Assembly: GCA_022419385.1 (NCBI GenBank) | Contig: JAJUBI010000006.1 | Location: forward strand, 1,674,001 to 1,738,000 | Source: Paraconiothyrium sp. Pb-2020 | Lineage: Eukaryota; Ascomycota; Dothideomycetes; Pleosporales; Didymosphaeriaceae | Reading direction: 5' to 3' | Length of the DNA: 64,000 bases | Part shown: piece after piece, positions 24,821-36,162 of the stretch | Layout: every line of letters begins with the position of its first letter | How positions within the stretch are numbered: position 1 is the first letter of the stretch | Translations under genes and position numbers: made by a program | The notes under the pieces: generated by a model | The model's input: only the letters and a program-made list of their open reading frames with translations | The model's database searches: none | What the model was told of the DNA's origin: nothing

Positions 24821-25519
24821 ATGCTTCTCGACGAGGACCCCGCTTCCGTACGCTTGTTTGCCCTCCATGGCTACTTCATCGCTGACAGCTGTATTTAGCT
24901 CATCGCACAATGCACTTCGCACTTCAAGCTTGATAGTGACCGCTCTTCGCTTCTCCGCATTTCGGACTCCCTTGGCACGCTCTCCTCGTTCCGCCAGCAA
25001 CACATCTCTTCTCTGCAGTCTACGCTCACACGGCTCAACCGCACACATCAGACTCTGGCCTCAAACCACAACCACACACTGTCGCATCACAATCCAACGA
25101 CGCACGCAGCTGAAATATTACGTCTGGATACCGAAAAGTTCAAGATCGCGAAACAGGCAAGCGATCTTGAAATGGAGGGAGAGAGGCTCGAGGGCGAGTT
25201 GAGCAGATTGGGCGGTGTACTAGGAGATCTAGAGGCCGAAGGGGTAGAGGGTGGGGAGAGAGAAAAGGGACCCGAGGAAGACGCTACGGTGTAAGTTGTC
25301 ATCAGCGTGCACGAAGAGAAAATGTTGCTTGCTAACCTTTCGTGTAGATTGAAACTGAAGGTGTATCGGTCACTTGGCATCGACGTCGAAGCCGACACCA
25401 CGGGCCAATACAACAAGGCCGTCATCCGTAACGCTGCGAAGGGGGATGTTCACGTCGTCAACATCGACCCCAAGTTTTCTCGCAACTTCTATACAAACTA
25501 CTTCTGGCGGACCATGTAA
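24821..25519 (+). CDS. SPC24: Kinetochore protein Spc24
   Basis: Three exons, 24821-24847, 24899-25290 and 25348-25519, encode 196 residues. The 27-base first exon codes MLLDEDPAS and splices to LIAQCTSHFKLDSDRSSLLR, matching the conserved start of fungal Spc24. A long helical region (about 30-140) shows heptads (RISDSLGTLSSF, KQASDLEMEGERLEGELSRL), as needed for the coiled coil with Spc25. The C-terminal globular part starts LKLKVYRSLGIDVE and ends NFYTNYFWRTM. Spc24 is a subunit of the Ndc80 complex and binds the inner kinetochore. Confidence 0.92.
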
Positions 25520-27098
25520 GGTTCTTGCGTTACAGGAGAGATGTCTGCATGGGGGTTCTCGGCGTTTGTGGGACAACTTCATCGATTTGAAGAATGATTG
25601 AAACGCTGAAGGCGTTCTTGTATATCCTGGTAGTACCCAATTGTGACTCGGTTTTTTTGGACATTAATGAAACGGTGCTCTCGGAGTGATGGATGCAAGA
25701 TTGCTTGAGAGTGTCCGTTGAACAGTACTACATCATCGGACCACTGTTCTCTCCGTGTCCGTGGACCTAGGCAGATGTGTGCATCATCCATTCGGCGCGA
25801 TCGCCGGTTGCTTCCTATGCGAAGCCCGCGATATCACATGCGTGCTTATTCGATAGCCTTGCGAAGAGTCACGACATGGTCCACTGCCGTGCCAATTGCG
25901 CACTTTTGGCTCGCCCTGCTGCCCTATGAGAAGTCTTGGGCATGTACAAAGGAAGCACCAGCAAATGCACTGAGCGCACGCGATTCACCAGGTCAACGAA
26001 GAGTTTGCATGCTGCGAACAGCATTGCGAGTGGGCGCAAGACTGCGCGACACTGGGCGGGCGGCCCACGATGCGATCTGCACAAAGGCCTTATTGTGGAG
26101 CTGTGGCTGTGGCTGCGACTCACGAGGCTGCACAAGCACGCGAATTCTACCGTTTGGCTGGCGCTGCGGGCGGGTATGCAGGGTCCGCAACACTCGTTCC
26201 GCCAGCCGCTGCAGTGCCAGTTGGCACGTCCATTTGTCAGGCATGGCCCAGACGCGTTCGCAAGTGCTGGCTCCTTGACGTAGCATCTCTGATGGAGGGT
26301 CGGCAATTGCAAAGAGGAGCAGTTGGCCGGTGGTGATGTGTTGTGCACACGATGCCGCGAGGGATGAGTGACCTCGGACGACGCGAAGACCCTGTATTGA
26401 CCGCCTCTTGAGCATCCCGCGGTCAACACTTTTCCAGTCGCCAATCCGCACAGACATTGCGGGACCGACAACGCATCCACCCCCCGGGCCTTCTCAAGCA
26501 TGGTTCCTCGCCGTCCACATCTTGCCGCCAGCGCGATTGGGCGCGTGGAGAGCGCCGTCAAAGCATGGCATCCCGGGGGACGCGCCCGGCTTCGTCCTGG
26601 GCGACCGCGCGTGAGAGGTTGCCTCGACACTTGGAGACGAAACGTCCAGGGCACAGGACGAGTTCCTGCAGCAGTGCGAGCCTGAGGACCCGTCCGCATT
26701 GAATCGAGTACCGCTTGGAGAGTCGCCCCGTCATAACTATCGGCGCTCGCTCATATGTCAACGAGCTGTGCACGCTGTCACCACGGTCTCGGAAAAGCTG
26801 GGCATCCCACCACGCTGCTCTTAACCAAGCGCATTCGCTGTAGACCGCCTTTGCTCACTGTCGTCACGAGCGCCTGCATTGTCCGATCGTTGACTCTTCC
26901 GTACGTCGGACCTGTGCCACGTCAAAGCTCTTGATTGGCACCCCGGCCCAAAGCTCTGGCTGCACGTACACGGCGTTTATGCCCCGTACATAAAGACCAA
27001 TACCTACGCTGTGCTCGCGCTCCCGCTTAGGAGAATCAGGAAAGAAAATTTGATACGCTAGCAGTGCAGTTGCTATCAGTGCTGACCTGCAAATCGCC
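25520..27098. other. GC-rich region with overlapping open frames, no gene assigned
   Basis: 1.58 kb between SPC24 and the coiled-coil gene. From about 25,720 to 26,720 all frames carry few stops, with open frames of 186 codons (+) and 276 codons (-). The predicted peptides are Arg/Cys/Pro/Ser-rich without domain, heptad or signal peptide. The last 100 bases form the leader of the next gene. It may be an old pseudogene, a non-coding transcript or simply GC-rich spacer. Confidence 0.4.
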
Positions 27099-30000
27099 AT
27101 GCCGAGCTTTGGGAGGAGTCGGTCGAGCTACGAGTGAGTTTATCTTCTCTTACTAGAACTTTTTCCCTACACAACTTTTTCAACCACGCTCCACCCCGTT
27201 TGCCCACTACCCTCTGCTCCGGTAAGCACGCTTCTACCTAGACGTCTGTTGCTTGTCTAGCCTCGGCAGCCAATTGCATTGCAACTTCCCCAAGCTAGCT
27301 GCACCTGCCCGCCAACCGGCGGTGTACGAGTAGTGCACTGTGTCGTTTGTTTACCACGACTCGAAGAACCTGACTGATCACCCCACCCACAGTGTCTCCA
27401 ACAAGGAGCAGAAGCAGATCCTCGCCGACATCAACGCCGGCTCACAGAAGTTTGGTCGCAAGCTTCTTTCCCGCCAACCGAGCCACCGCCGGGAAAAAAG
27501 CAACGAGACCATCACACCGGTGACGGTCCTCCCTGATTCACAACAGGAAGAACGCAGAGGACGCAAGTCGACCAACTCGGCCCGCCCGAAGCTTCCCAAA
27601 CGCACCAGCAGTATGAGGAGGGCGTACAATTACTTTTTCGGTGGTGTTGCGCAGCCGGAGCAACCGCCGTCCCCAACGTCACCAGTCGTTACGGAGGCAC
27701 ATGCGGAGGGTGTAAGAAGCCTGGAGGATAACAAATCTGCACGCAATGTTGGTGTGGACACGCCACCGCAAACACCCGCTCGTGAAGCTTCACAGCCGGC
27801 CGAGGAGGCGAGCATAGAAGCTGGTAAGTCATGGTCAAGCATACAACCCATTCTTTCTCTATTGTTGCGCTAGTATCAATCGTCTACTAACACTATTGAA
27901 CAGCCCCCGAGCTGCCCTCGCCCAGCGCTGATGACCCGCCTGAGGTTGCTATTGAGAAGCTCCGCAAAAAGCTCGAGAAGACTCAGTCCGACCTTGCAGA
28001 GGCCCACTCGACCGTTAAGCGCCAGGACACAACCATCGCTGGCATCGAGGAGGAATACAAGGAGCGCGCACGGGACTTTGAAGAGCGCGAATCCACGCTC
28101 CAACAGGACAAGAAGGACCTGGAGGAGCACATGGTTAGCATCGTTGTGCAACAAGTCCGGGAAGCCAAGGCCAAGGAGAGGCACACTGTTGTCGAGGAGT
28201 GTGAGCAAGAATTCGCCGAGAGGATTGCTGAGCGCGATGCCCGTGAGGAAGAGCTGAAGAGGCAGATCGGTGAACTTGAGGAGCGCGTCAAGGCTCTTGA
28301 AGCCGAGATTGCCAGCCTGCGCACGCAATCTGGTGACACTGTGCCCAAATCTCAGATCGAAGCCAAGGATAGCGAGATTGCTGCCCTGTCTGCGGATAAG
28401 TCATCTGCTGAAGACTCTCTCGCAAAGGTACGTCACTTGTGATTTTGCTCCAGATTTGAAGCAAGTACTGACCATCATACGTAGGCCAACTCGGAGCTTG
28501 AGCAGCTCCGCGCGGCAAATGCTGCCCTGGAAGAGGAGAAAGGATCACTTGTTCCCAAGGGTGATGTCGAGGCCAAGGATCACATCATTGCCCAGCTGAA
28601 GTCCGAGAAGGAATCCAGCAGCGCCGCGTGGGAAGAAGAGAAGGGGGCTCTCGTTCCCAAGACCGATGTCGAGGCGAAGGAGGCGATCATCGCAACGTTG
28701 ACAAGCGAGAAGAACGAAGCTGTAGAGGCGCTGAACAATGCAAAGGAGCAGCTGGACAGCCAACTCGCCAAGCTTCAACAGGAGCTCGAATCGGAGAAGG
28801 CCAGCCACGGCGAAACTACCGGCAAGTTATCCAGCAAGGATGAGGAGTACAGCAAGCTGCAGGAAGAGCACACTGCTCGGGGTGTAGAGAGCGACGGACA
28901 CAAGTCTCGCATTGCGGAGCTTGAAGCTGTAAGTCATTCCTATTTTACATGACGTTAGGTTCGGGAAGCACGCCTATCTGGCAAGTCATGCTGTCGTCGT
29001 CTATTCCGCGCTACATCAAAAGACATATTGACCATGTTGCAGTCAATCGCTACTCTTGAGACCGCCAAAGGCGATGTTTCCGGGGAGATCGCTGAACTGC
29101 AAAAGTCTGTAGCAGAAAAGGAGACCGCGCTATCGTCAAAACTCGCAGAACTCGAAGCAGCCCAGAAGGAGGCCGCGGACAAGGCCTCTGAGCTAGCTAG
29201 CGCCAACCAAGCACACGAGGCCACGCGTGGCGAGCTTGCGACCCATCAGGCCCGTGTTTCCGAATTAGAAGAGCAGCTCAAGACTGCCGAATCATCCAAA
29301 GGCGACGCCGAAGAGCTTGCGAAGAAAATCACCGCCCTGGAGTCCGAGAAGGATAGCGCTGTGAAGGAAGCTGCCGACAAGGCGAGCGAACTCGCCAGCG
29401 CCACTGATGCTCATGCAGCGACCCGTGGCGAGCTGGAAACTCACCAGACCCGGATTTCTGAGTTGGAAGCCCAACTCAAAACGGCTGAAGGATCGAAGGG
29501 CGATGCTGAAGAGCTGGCAAAAAAAATCACCACCCTCGAAGCCGAGAAGGATAGTGCCGTGAAGGAACTCGCAGAAACGAAGCAGAAGATTGATGAGCTG
29601 TCTTCGGCCAAGTCTGAATTGGAAACCCAGCTCGCTGCGGAGAAGGAGGCCCATGCTAGCGCTGTCACAAAAGCGGATGACGCCGAAAAGAAGCTCACGG
29701 AGGCTCAGCAGGGCCATGCCGATCTCGAATCGCAAGTCCAATCTGCCCGCGCGGAAGTTGATGAGGCAAAGACCCAGGCTGAGGCTCTGACCACCCAAGT
29801 AAATGAACTCCAGGCGTCCTTGAGTAAGAAGGACGAAGCTATTTCCGCTGCGGAAGCGGCATCAAAGAGCGATGCCGACGGTTTGTCCGCGAGGATCAAG
29901 GAGCTCGAAGAAGCACTTTCCAAAACACAATCCGACATCGAGTCTAAGCAGGCTGCACTGGAAGCCGCGGAAGCAGCGAAGGGCGATGCCGATGGTTTGT

Positions 30001-31979
30001 CTTCGAAGATCAAGGAACTGGAGGAATCGCTCGCCAAGGCTCAGTCTGATGCTGAGAGCAAAACAAGCGAGGCGAAGACTGAGGCCGACGGCCTTGCCGC
30101 TAAGCTAGCAGAGATCGAGGGCTCCCTAAAGAAGAAGGACGCCGAAATCGAGAAGATCCGGGCAGAGTTGGAATCGGCCCAAGCATCCGGTGACAAGGCC
30201 GATGAGCTTACGAAGGAAATCGAGGGTCTCAAGACTCAGATCGAGGAGAAGTCGACTGCCGCCAAGACAGTCGAGGACAAGAACGCCGAATTGAGCGCGC
30301 AGCTCACCGAACTTCAACAGAAACTCGACGCCAGTGTGACCGAGCACGAATCAACGAAGTCGGGCCATCAGGAGGCTTTGTCGGCACTTGAAAAGGACCT
30401 TGCTTCGGCCCGCGAACAGGCTGGTGGCGTTGCCGATCTGCAATCTCAGCTCGATGAAGCCAAGTCTGCGCACGAAGCGACCAAAGGCGAATTGACCGCC
30501 GCACAAGAACAAGCCTCTGGCCATGAGTCTCGCGTGAAGGATTTGGAGCAGAAATTAGAAACTGCCGCCGGCCACGAGGCTAAGGTTGGGGAGCTAGAGG
30601 AGCAGGTCAAGAGTCTCCAAGCTATTGAGGTATGTATCCTACCCTGTGTTGCCACGAGAACCCGTTACAATACCTGAAAGAACTGCAATCGCTAATTGAT
30701 ATGTGCAGGCCGCTAAAGCTGAGCTCGAGACACAGCTCAAGAGCGCGACTGAGAGCAGCGACAAGGCTGCTGAAGACCTGAGGGCTGCGCAGTCTGATCG
30801 TGAGGAGCTTGAAAACAAGCTCAAGAGCGCCACCGAGGAGGCAGAGAAGAGCTCAGGTGAATTGAAGGCTCTCCAAGAGAAGTTGGACGCTGCCACCAGT
30901 GCTGCTACTGTGAGTCAAATTCCGCCCATCACTATCATTCCTCACACCTATACTGACCGTCCATCCAGGCCGACAATGAGAAGCTTGCATCCCTGGAGAG
31001 CACAATCAAGGACCTGCAGGCGAAGCTTGACAGTTCGGAGGCGGAGTCCAAGGACGCCGTCGCCAAAGCTGGAGAGGAAGCTGAAGTAATCAAGAAAACC
31101 AATGCTGAGCTCGAAGAAAAACTCAAGGCGGCGACAGAGGCTTCCAGCTCTACCGATTCCAAATTGACCGATTTGCGGACCCAGCTCGAGGTCGCACAAA
31201 AGGCTGCCGAGGAATCGAAGACTGCACAGACTGGCGCGGCGACTGAGCTAGAGGAACTTACCAAAGTACATGCACAGCTGAAAGAGGAAAGCCAGAAACA
31301 GGTCGCCGACCTTGAGTCCAGCCTCGCTAAGCTCAAGGAAGAGCACTCCTCGGCTGATGAAGCCCGGGGAATCGCCGAGAAGTCGTTGGCAGACGGAAAG
31401 GCTTCGATCGACGAGCTCACCAAGAAGAGCGAAGACGCCGAGAAGCGGGCCGAGGAAGCTTTGATCAACCTGAAAGAAGCGGAAACGAAGGCGTCCACGG
31501 CTGAACAACAGCTTCAGAACGCGCAAAAGCAGCAAGAAGAGCTCCAGGCGAAGTTAGATGCTGCTCTCAAGGCTGCCAGCGAATCTCCGAAGGAGAATGA
31601 GACGTCTAATGAGAATGGTGACGTTGCCGCTCCTGCCGCCACCGAAACTCCGGAGGCTCCAAAGGAGAACGGCGATGCTGCTCCTGCCGCAACCGAAGCT
31701 GGTGTACCTGCTGCCACCGAACAAGCGGCGCCGAAGGAAGAGGCCCCTGCGGAAGAAGCCTTTAAGGATGAGGCCCCAAAGGCAGATGCTCCGGCTGCGA
31801 ACGACGGCGCTGACGACAAACCTGCTGATGATGCTGTCCCTGCTACACCTATCACCGAGGATTCGCCTGCGGATGAATCTTCTGTTCCCGCCACACCCAT
31901 TACCGAGGACACACCTGCAGACGGAAGCTCGCCCAAGACCTCTTCCAAGAAGAACAAGAAGAAGAAGGGCAAGAAATAA
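27099..31979 (+). CDS. Giant repetitive coiled-coil protein
   Basis: Seven exons, 27099-27133, 27393-27823, 27904-28427, 28485-28928, 29043-30629, 30709-30909 and 30969-31979, encode 1410 residues. The 35-base first exon codes MPSFGRSRSSY. The N-terminal 170 residues are basic and Ser/Pro-rich. Near-continuous coiled coil follows, to about residue 1280, rich in Glu, Lys and Ala. Two internal repeat types are visible: three copies of a VPK-x3-EAK-x2-II-A motif across exons 3-4, and a tandem unit of about 63 residues in exon 5 (DKASELASA...ATRGELETHQ...KGDAEELAKK). The last 130 residues are Ala/Pro/Glu-rich and end in a Lys-rich KKNKKKKGKK. The four introns within the rod are all phase 0, which would allow exon duplication without breaking the frame. 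Function unknown; tethering, golgin or septal-scaffold roles are conceivable. Confidence 0.85.
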
Positions 31980-32741
31980 GCGTCGAAGTCCGACCTTCTG
32001 ATCCGGGCTAGATTTCGTCTCGATGAAACCTCCGGATGAAGTTCCCCACTCTAAATTGTATCAGAGATTGTACTGTGCTTTTTGCGATTGTTCTTTTTTT
32101 TTTCGCGTTGCAAATTACCGTTCACTTGGCATACGGCATTATACCCCCACCTGCACCTGTTTTTCACATCGCGAGTGGATATGAGTGTGGATATGGGTTG
32201 GCTTCAGGTTTTGCATAGATTGTGTTCACGAGACATGCTGATGGCAGAGTATGACGGTTATGCTTACGGTCGATTGATATGATTTTTGGAAGACAGGGAC
32301 GGATGAGAATGTAGTTAATGATTGCAAAAATTGAGTCTTGTGTATACTGAACGGTATAAATAGCCTTGATCTCAAGAGGGAAGGTTGGTTTTGGAGAAAT
32401 TGACGTTGATTAGTCCAGCTTATTGTGTCGACAACTGTGACTACTATGTACAGTACCTTGCTCTTCTGGGAAGTTAGGGGTACCAAGACCGTTGAGGATA
32501 CCAATCACTGTAGCTGATTAATCTGGCTTGAAACCTTCCTTCTTGCGTTTGTACTAGACGTGGGCGAATAAGACATGGTGGTAAGTCATGATCACTCTCA
32601 TACGCGTTCACAGCGATTGCTCGTTGTTCATCCTTGTGCTAGGGCTCGTATTTCTATTTCTGTAATGACAGACCCACGAATTGGGGCTAAGACAACAATA
32701 CCGTTGCAATCAAGATCGCTCACGGACCTGTTTCATCTTGC
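31980..32741. other. Intergenic, convergent 3' regions
   Basis: About 760 bases between the coiled-coil stop and the end of the MFS pseudogene. It contains a run of 13 T near 32,092-32,104. No gene seen. Confidence 0.4.
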
Positions 32742-34075
32742 TCACTTTTCACTTTTCACCTTCGTCCCTCCCTCTGCATCTTGAACTTTGACGGCTTGTT
32801 TGGTTCGCCATGCCTTCCCTTTGTTCTTCAAAACGTACAGAAGCGGCACACAGAGAGCACCAAATGATGCGTAGACAGTGAATGCCCACCCAGCCCCGAT
32901 AGACAGTATCATCGCGTCTACTGATGCAATACCACCTGCACTCAGGGCACACCGGACTAGATTATAACTAGCTTGCACCGTGGAGCTTTTGTTCGGATTC
33001 AGATTGGTGAGCAGAGTGCCGCATGTAACAAAAACAAAGACTTGAGAGGCGCCTGAGAAAAATTGTAACACTAGAAGGATTGCGAGGTGTGCTTCAGCAC
33101 GCAGGATCCACCCGTATCCCATTGTTGCGATAGAACTGATAGCAATCATAGGAAATATAGATCTTAGCCGAGCCTTTTCGATCGGAAAACCTGTCACGGT
33201 GGTTGAGTCGGTCGGTAGATTGAGTTTGCGTGCAGTAAGAGGGTATTCATAATCGAGTAATTTGCCTGTCAGCAAAGCAGCCGACCCACCGCCAATACCA
33301 GCGGGCAAGTATGTCACACCAGCTGTCAGATAATTCAGTGAGTATACTTCGATGACCTTCGAGGACAAGGAAGTGGCCATACAACCGAACACGGTATATG
33401 TGTTACCGCCCACCAGAATGACAATGAAGTTGGCTTTGTCGTGTAAGGTTTTAAAGCCTATGAGAGGGTTGTTCAGTTTGACTGAGACTAACGCGTCGCC
33501 AGACTTTGAAGGTGCCGAATTCTTCCGAAAAAGGCTATACGCTGAGCAATATAACGCAGGTGGTGGGCGCAAAGACCCATTCCCAACCAGACGTGGTGAG
33601 GTCTCAGGGGAAAAAATTGCTAGTACCGTGAGGTGCGACCCAGATAAGATAGTGAGAAGCGAAAATATCCATTGCCATGATAGCTTCTCGGATACTACGC
33701 CCCCAATGACCGGGCCAAAGCAGGGTGCTGCATTGGTGAACCCCAGGAGCACCCGGGCAAATGTTCCTCTGTTTGCAGGGACTGAGATAGTTGAAATGAT
33801 GCCATAAGCAATTGCATAAATGTTTGAGACGCCTGGTCTTTGTGAACAACGCAGGACAACCATAACAGCATCATGCTTTGCTAAGGCCAGGCCGATGATT
33901 GCTCCAGATGAACCTTGAGGGTGATCGACAGCAGAGGTCGTCGCCCGAGTCCATCAGCTGGGTTCGCACTGATGGAAGGCGCTATTCTAAGACGATCTCA
34001 TACGAAGTCACGGTGAAGTTCACCGATTGGCGCTGACGCTTAACGTTCTTGTGGTTGCAGTTATCGCAGAAAAGT
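32742..34075 (-). pseudogene. MFS drug:H+ antiporter (DHA1) pseudogene
   Basis: A 373-codon frame (33863-32742) encodes the distal part of an MFS permease. It includes GFTNAAPCFGPVIGG (motif C region), EKLSWQWIF, and several later membrane segments. It lacks the first two helices and has no sensible start. The missing part lies upstream in pieces in different frames: FSAITATTRTLSVSAN, then NFTVTSYEIVLE, then APSISANPADGLGRRP (the MFS loop 2-3 motif), then IGLALAKHD. In-frame stops fall at about 34,020-34,022 and 33,982-33,984, and another frame change is needed near 33,920. No GT-AG introns repair these breaks, so the gene is disabled at its 5' end although its downstream 1.1 kb stays open. 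A truncated transporter from an internal start is conceivable but unlikely to work. Confidence 0.8.
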
Positions 34076-34139
34076 ATATGCTCAAAGATGATGTAGAAAA
34101 CATCGCCAATATCGAACATGCGCAAAAATAAAGGATTTC

Positions 34140-35088
34140 CGTGTTGGTGCGAAGATCGTGTTAAGTCTGAGTATTTTCGTTCATTCCGGTTTGTAGATCT
34201 TAGGACTTACAGCATCGGCGTACTCGTTCTCAAAGGGATCGTTGTGCTTCATCTTTCGTGAAATTAAATACAGGTTGTGGTGGGGAGAAAGGTAGAGTGG
34301 GGCGCGCCTTTGCCATGTTTTCTGATCGTTGTATTGACACTCCTGCCATGCGCCATACAGGAGGTGACTGGGCAAGCGTTGGTGTAACTTTTCAGCGAAC
34401 GGTTACATAACGAGTAATCTCAAAGACAATTTATTTCAGCGTCGTGTAACCTGCTTGGCTATAACCATTATTATTGTAGATATAAGAGAGGCGATCACTT
34501 CGACGTTCCCAGATTTGTTTCTATCGCCCATCTTGATGAGGTCATAAGTACCATAGAAAGCAATGATCACCGTATGAGAGCTTTGACGGAATTTAGCTGA
34601 CGCTTTTCGGCTGCATGTCTTGAATACGGGTTAGGCTAGTCCAATCGCAACACCTTCTAAGGGGAAAAAACCTCTTGGATACGGTGGATGGTATCTCTCG
34701 CAGGACCACAGCAACCGACCCCTAGTTAAAGCGTTATCGATACCTCCAAAAAATTATTCTTCTACCCTATTTTGGCTGGGGTCCTTGTTATAGATCAATA
34801 TGATATATTCACTCTAATGTTAGGCTATTGCCTTTCAAGCACGTACTGAACATCCCAACACCCCGTTTTACTATTCAATATATATATTTTCTGATTTGAT
34901 CCGGAGCTAGTTAAATATTGTATTGATTAATGGAAAGGTCAAATGTATTAGCTAGAGCTATAGATGTTACGAAGGGTGGCTGGATACTCATCAGAGTGGC
35001 TAAGTATTTGTGCTGGCATATTGCTCTACTACTTTTCGCATTTCTGCGGTCAAGCTAATTAGTCAATAGCAAGCACAGATTGGGATAA
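34140..35088. repeat. AT-rich tract, possible RIP-affected relic
   Basis: Strongly A/T-rich from about 34,420 to 35,060 (for example ttcaatatatatattttctg, gatcaatatgatatattc), with no coherent open frame. A short minus frame at 34,181-34,249 begins MKHNDPFENEYADA and meets a consensus GTAAGT donor, so it might be a stray first exon. No transposon structure recognised. Confidence 0.4.
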
Positions 35089-36125
35089 TTAGGAGACGTA
35101 CGTTTTCCGATATGTCTCGTCTTCAGGATGCAAGGCAGAATCAATGATAAGGTTCCGCCTATGCGTTGTCAGTTGCAGGTAACAATGTGTGGTGTCTAAC
35201 TCACAGCGAGTAGAGCGCGTTACGTGCATCCCAATCCTCCTCAGGTGCATCCTTCGGCATATGCTTATGGTACTCTGCAAACAAGCTCGGCTCCACTCGT
35301 TGTCCAGCGGCCTTAACGGGCTTAAGTCATCTAAGATATCAGCAATTATACTGCATGGAACCACGTAAACATGCAACTGCACTTACATTCGGAATGATCG
35401 TAGTAAGCTGCCGCGCCAAAGACTATCGGTTGACCAGTTGCAGTGTTCTTGGCGATGTTGCCGATCCAGAGGTCACCATGGAGCAGGCTGGGCTTCACCG
35501 ACCTACCCTCCGTTTCCAAAGGACGTAGAAGCTTGGGTATGACTTGTAGCAGTAACGAGTCTGAGAGTGCTTTGAGTTCTTCGCTTGGACCACGAGCAGC
35601 TTCTTCCTGGTCTAGCATGCTCCGAATCCCGTTGGAGAAGAATGTCTCCCAGGAGGACGTCCAGGAATTGACCTGCTCCAGCTGTCCGTTGTAGGTATTA
35701 ATATGAAATCCGAACATACCGTTAGGAGAAGTGCTCTGCTTGTGGAGCCCTGCGATCAGCTTGGCAAAGTCGGCAGCAGAGGTCTGCCTAGGGGCGAGAT
35801 CGAAGAATTCGCACATAAAGTAGTAGTTCCGAATCATTGCATGAGCCCCAGCAGATAGAATGCGGTGGAAAGGAGGGCATGATTTTGCATATTTCTGACA
35901 TGGACTCAAACTCTCCTTCGATCATGCCGCGTCCACGGTCCCCGCAGCAATCTAATTTGTGGTCGGAAGTGATAGAGCCGCTTGCGTTCAGGAGTTTACC
36001 TTCAAGAACCAGCGTGTGACATCACAGTTATCGCGCCGGATTCGTTCCAATGGACTCCATAGGCTCGTGCAGCTATCATTTCAGCCCCATGGGGAAGCTC
36101 TACTCAATACTATCAACATTACAAG
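35089..36125 (-). pseudogene. Fructosamine/ketosamine-3-kinase-like pseudogene
   Basis: Fragments in different frames line up, in order, with the fructosamine-kinase family. They read ELPHGAEMIAARAYG, then GRGMIEGEFESMSEI, then YYFMCEFFDLAP...FAKLIAGLHKQS, then SPNGMFGFHINTYNG, then SLLHGDLWIGN, and finally EYHKHMPKDAPEEDWDARNA. Frame changes are required near 36,030, 35,850 and 35,310. The metal-binding Asp of the second motif is replaced (IVFGAAAYYDHSE, where relatives have FDA or FDS). Remnant splice sites remain, for example a GTAAGT donor after DHSE. The intact neighbour at 36163-37478 is clearly diverged from it, so this is an old paralogue that decayed, not a recent copy. Confidence 0.82.
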
Positions 36126-36162
36126 TGAAACCTGACCAGCCCTCAGGAAATCTCACCGGAGA

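Noticed and set aside
25869..26699. 276-codon minus-strand open frame
   Set aside because: Arg/Cys/Pro-rich with no domain, and the other strand is equally open; kept only as an observation.
29292..29798. 168-codon minus-strand frame opposite the coiled-coil gene
   Set aside because: Mirror of the repetitive Glu/Lys/Ala codons on the coding strand.
34181..34249. Short minus-strand exon-like piece MKHNDPFENEYADA with a GTAAGT donor
   Set aside because: No acceptor leading to a coherent second exon could be found in the AT-rich surroundings.
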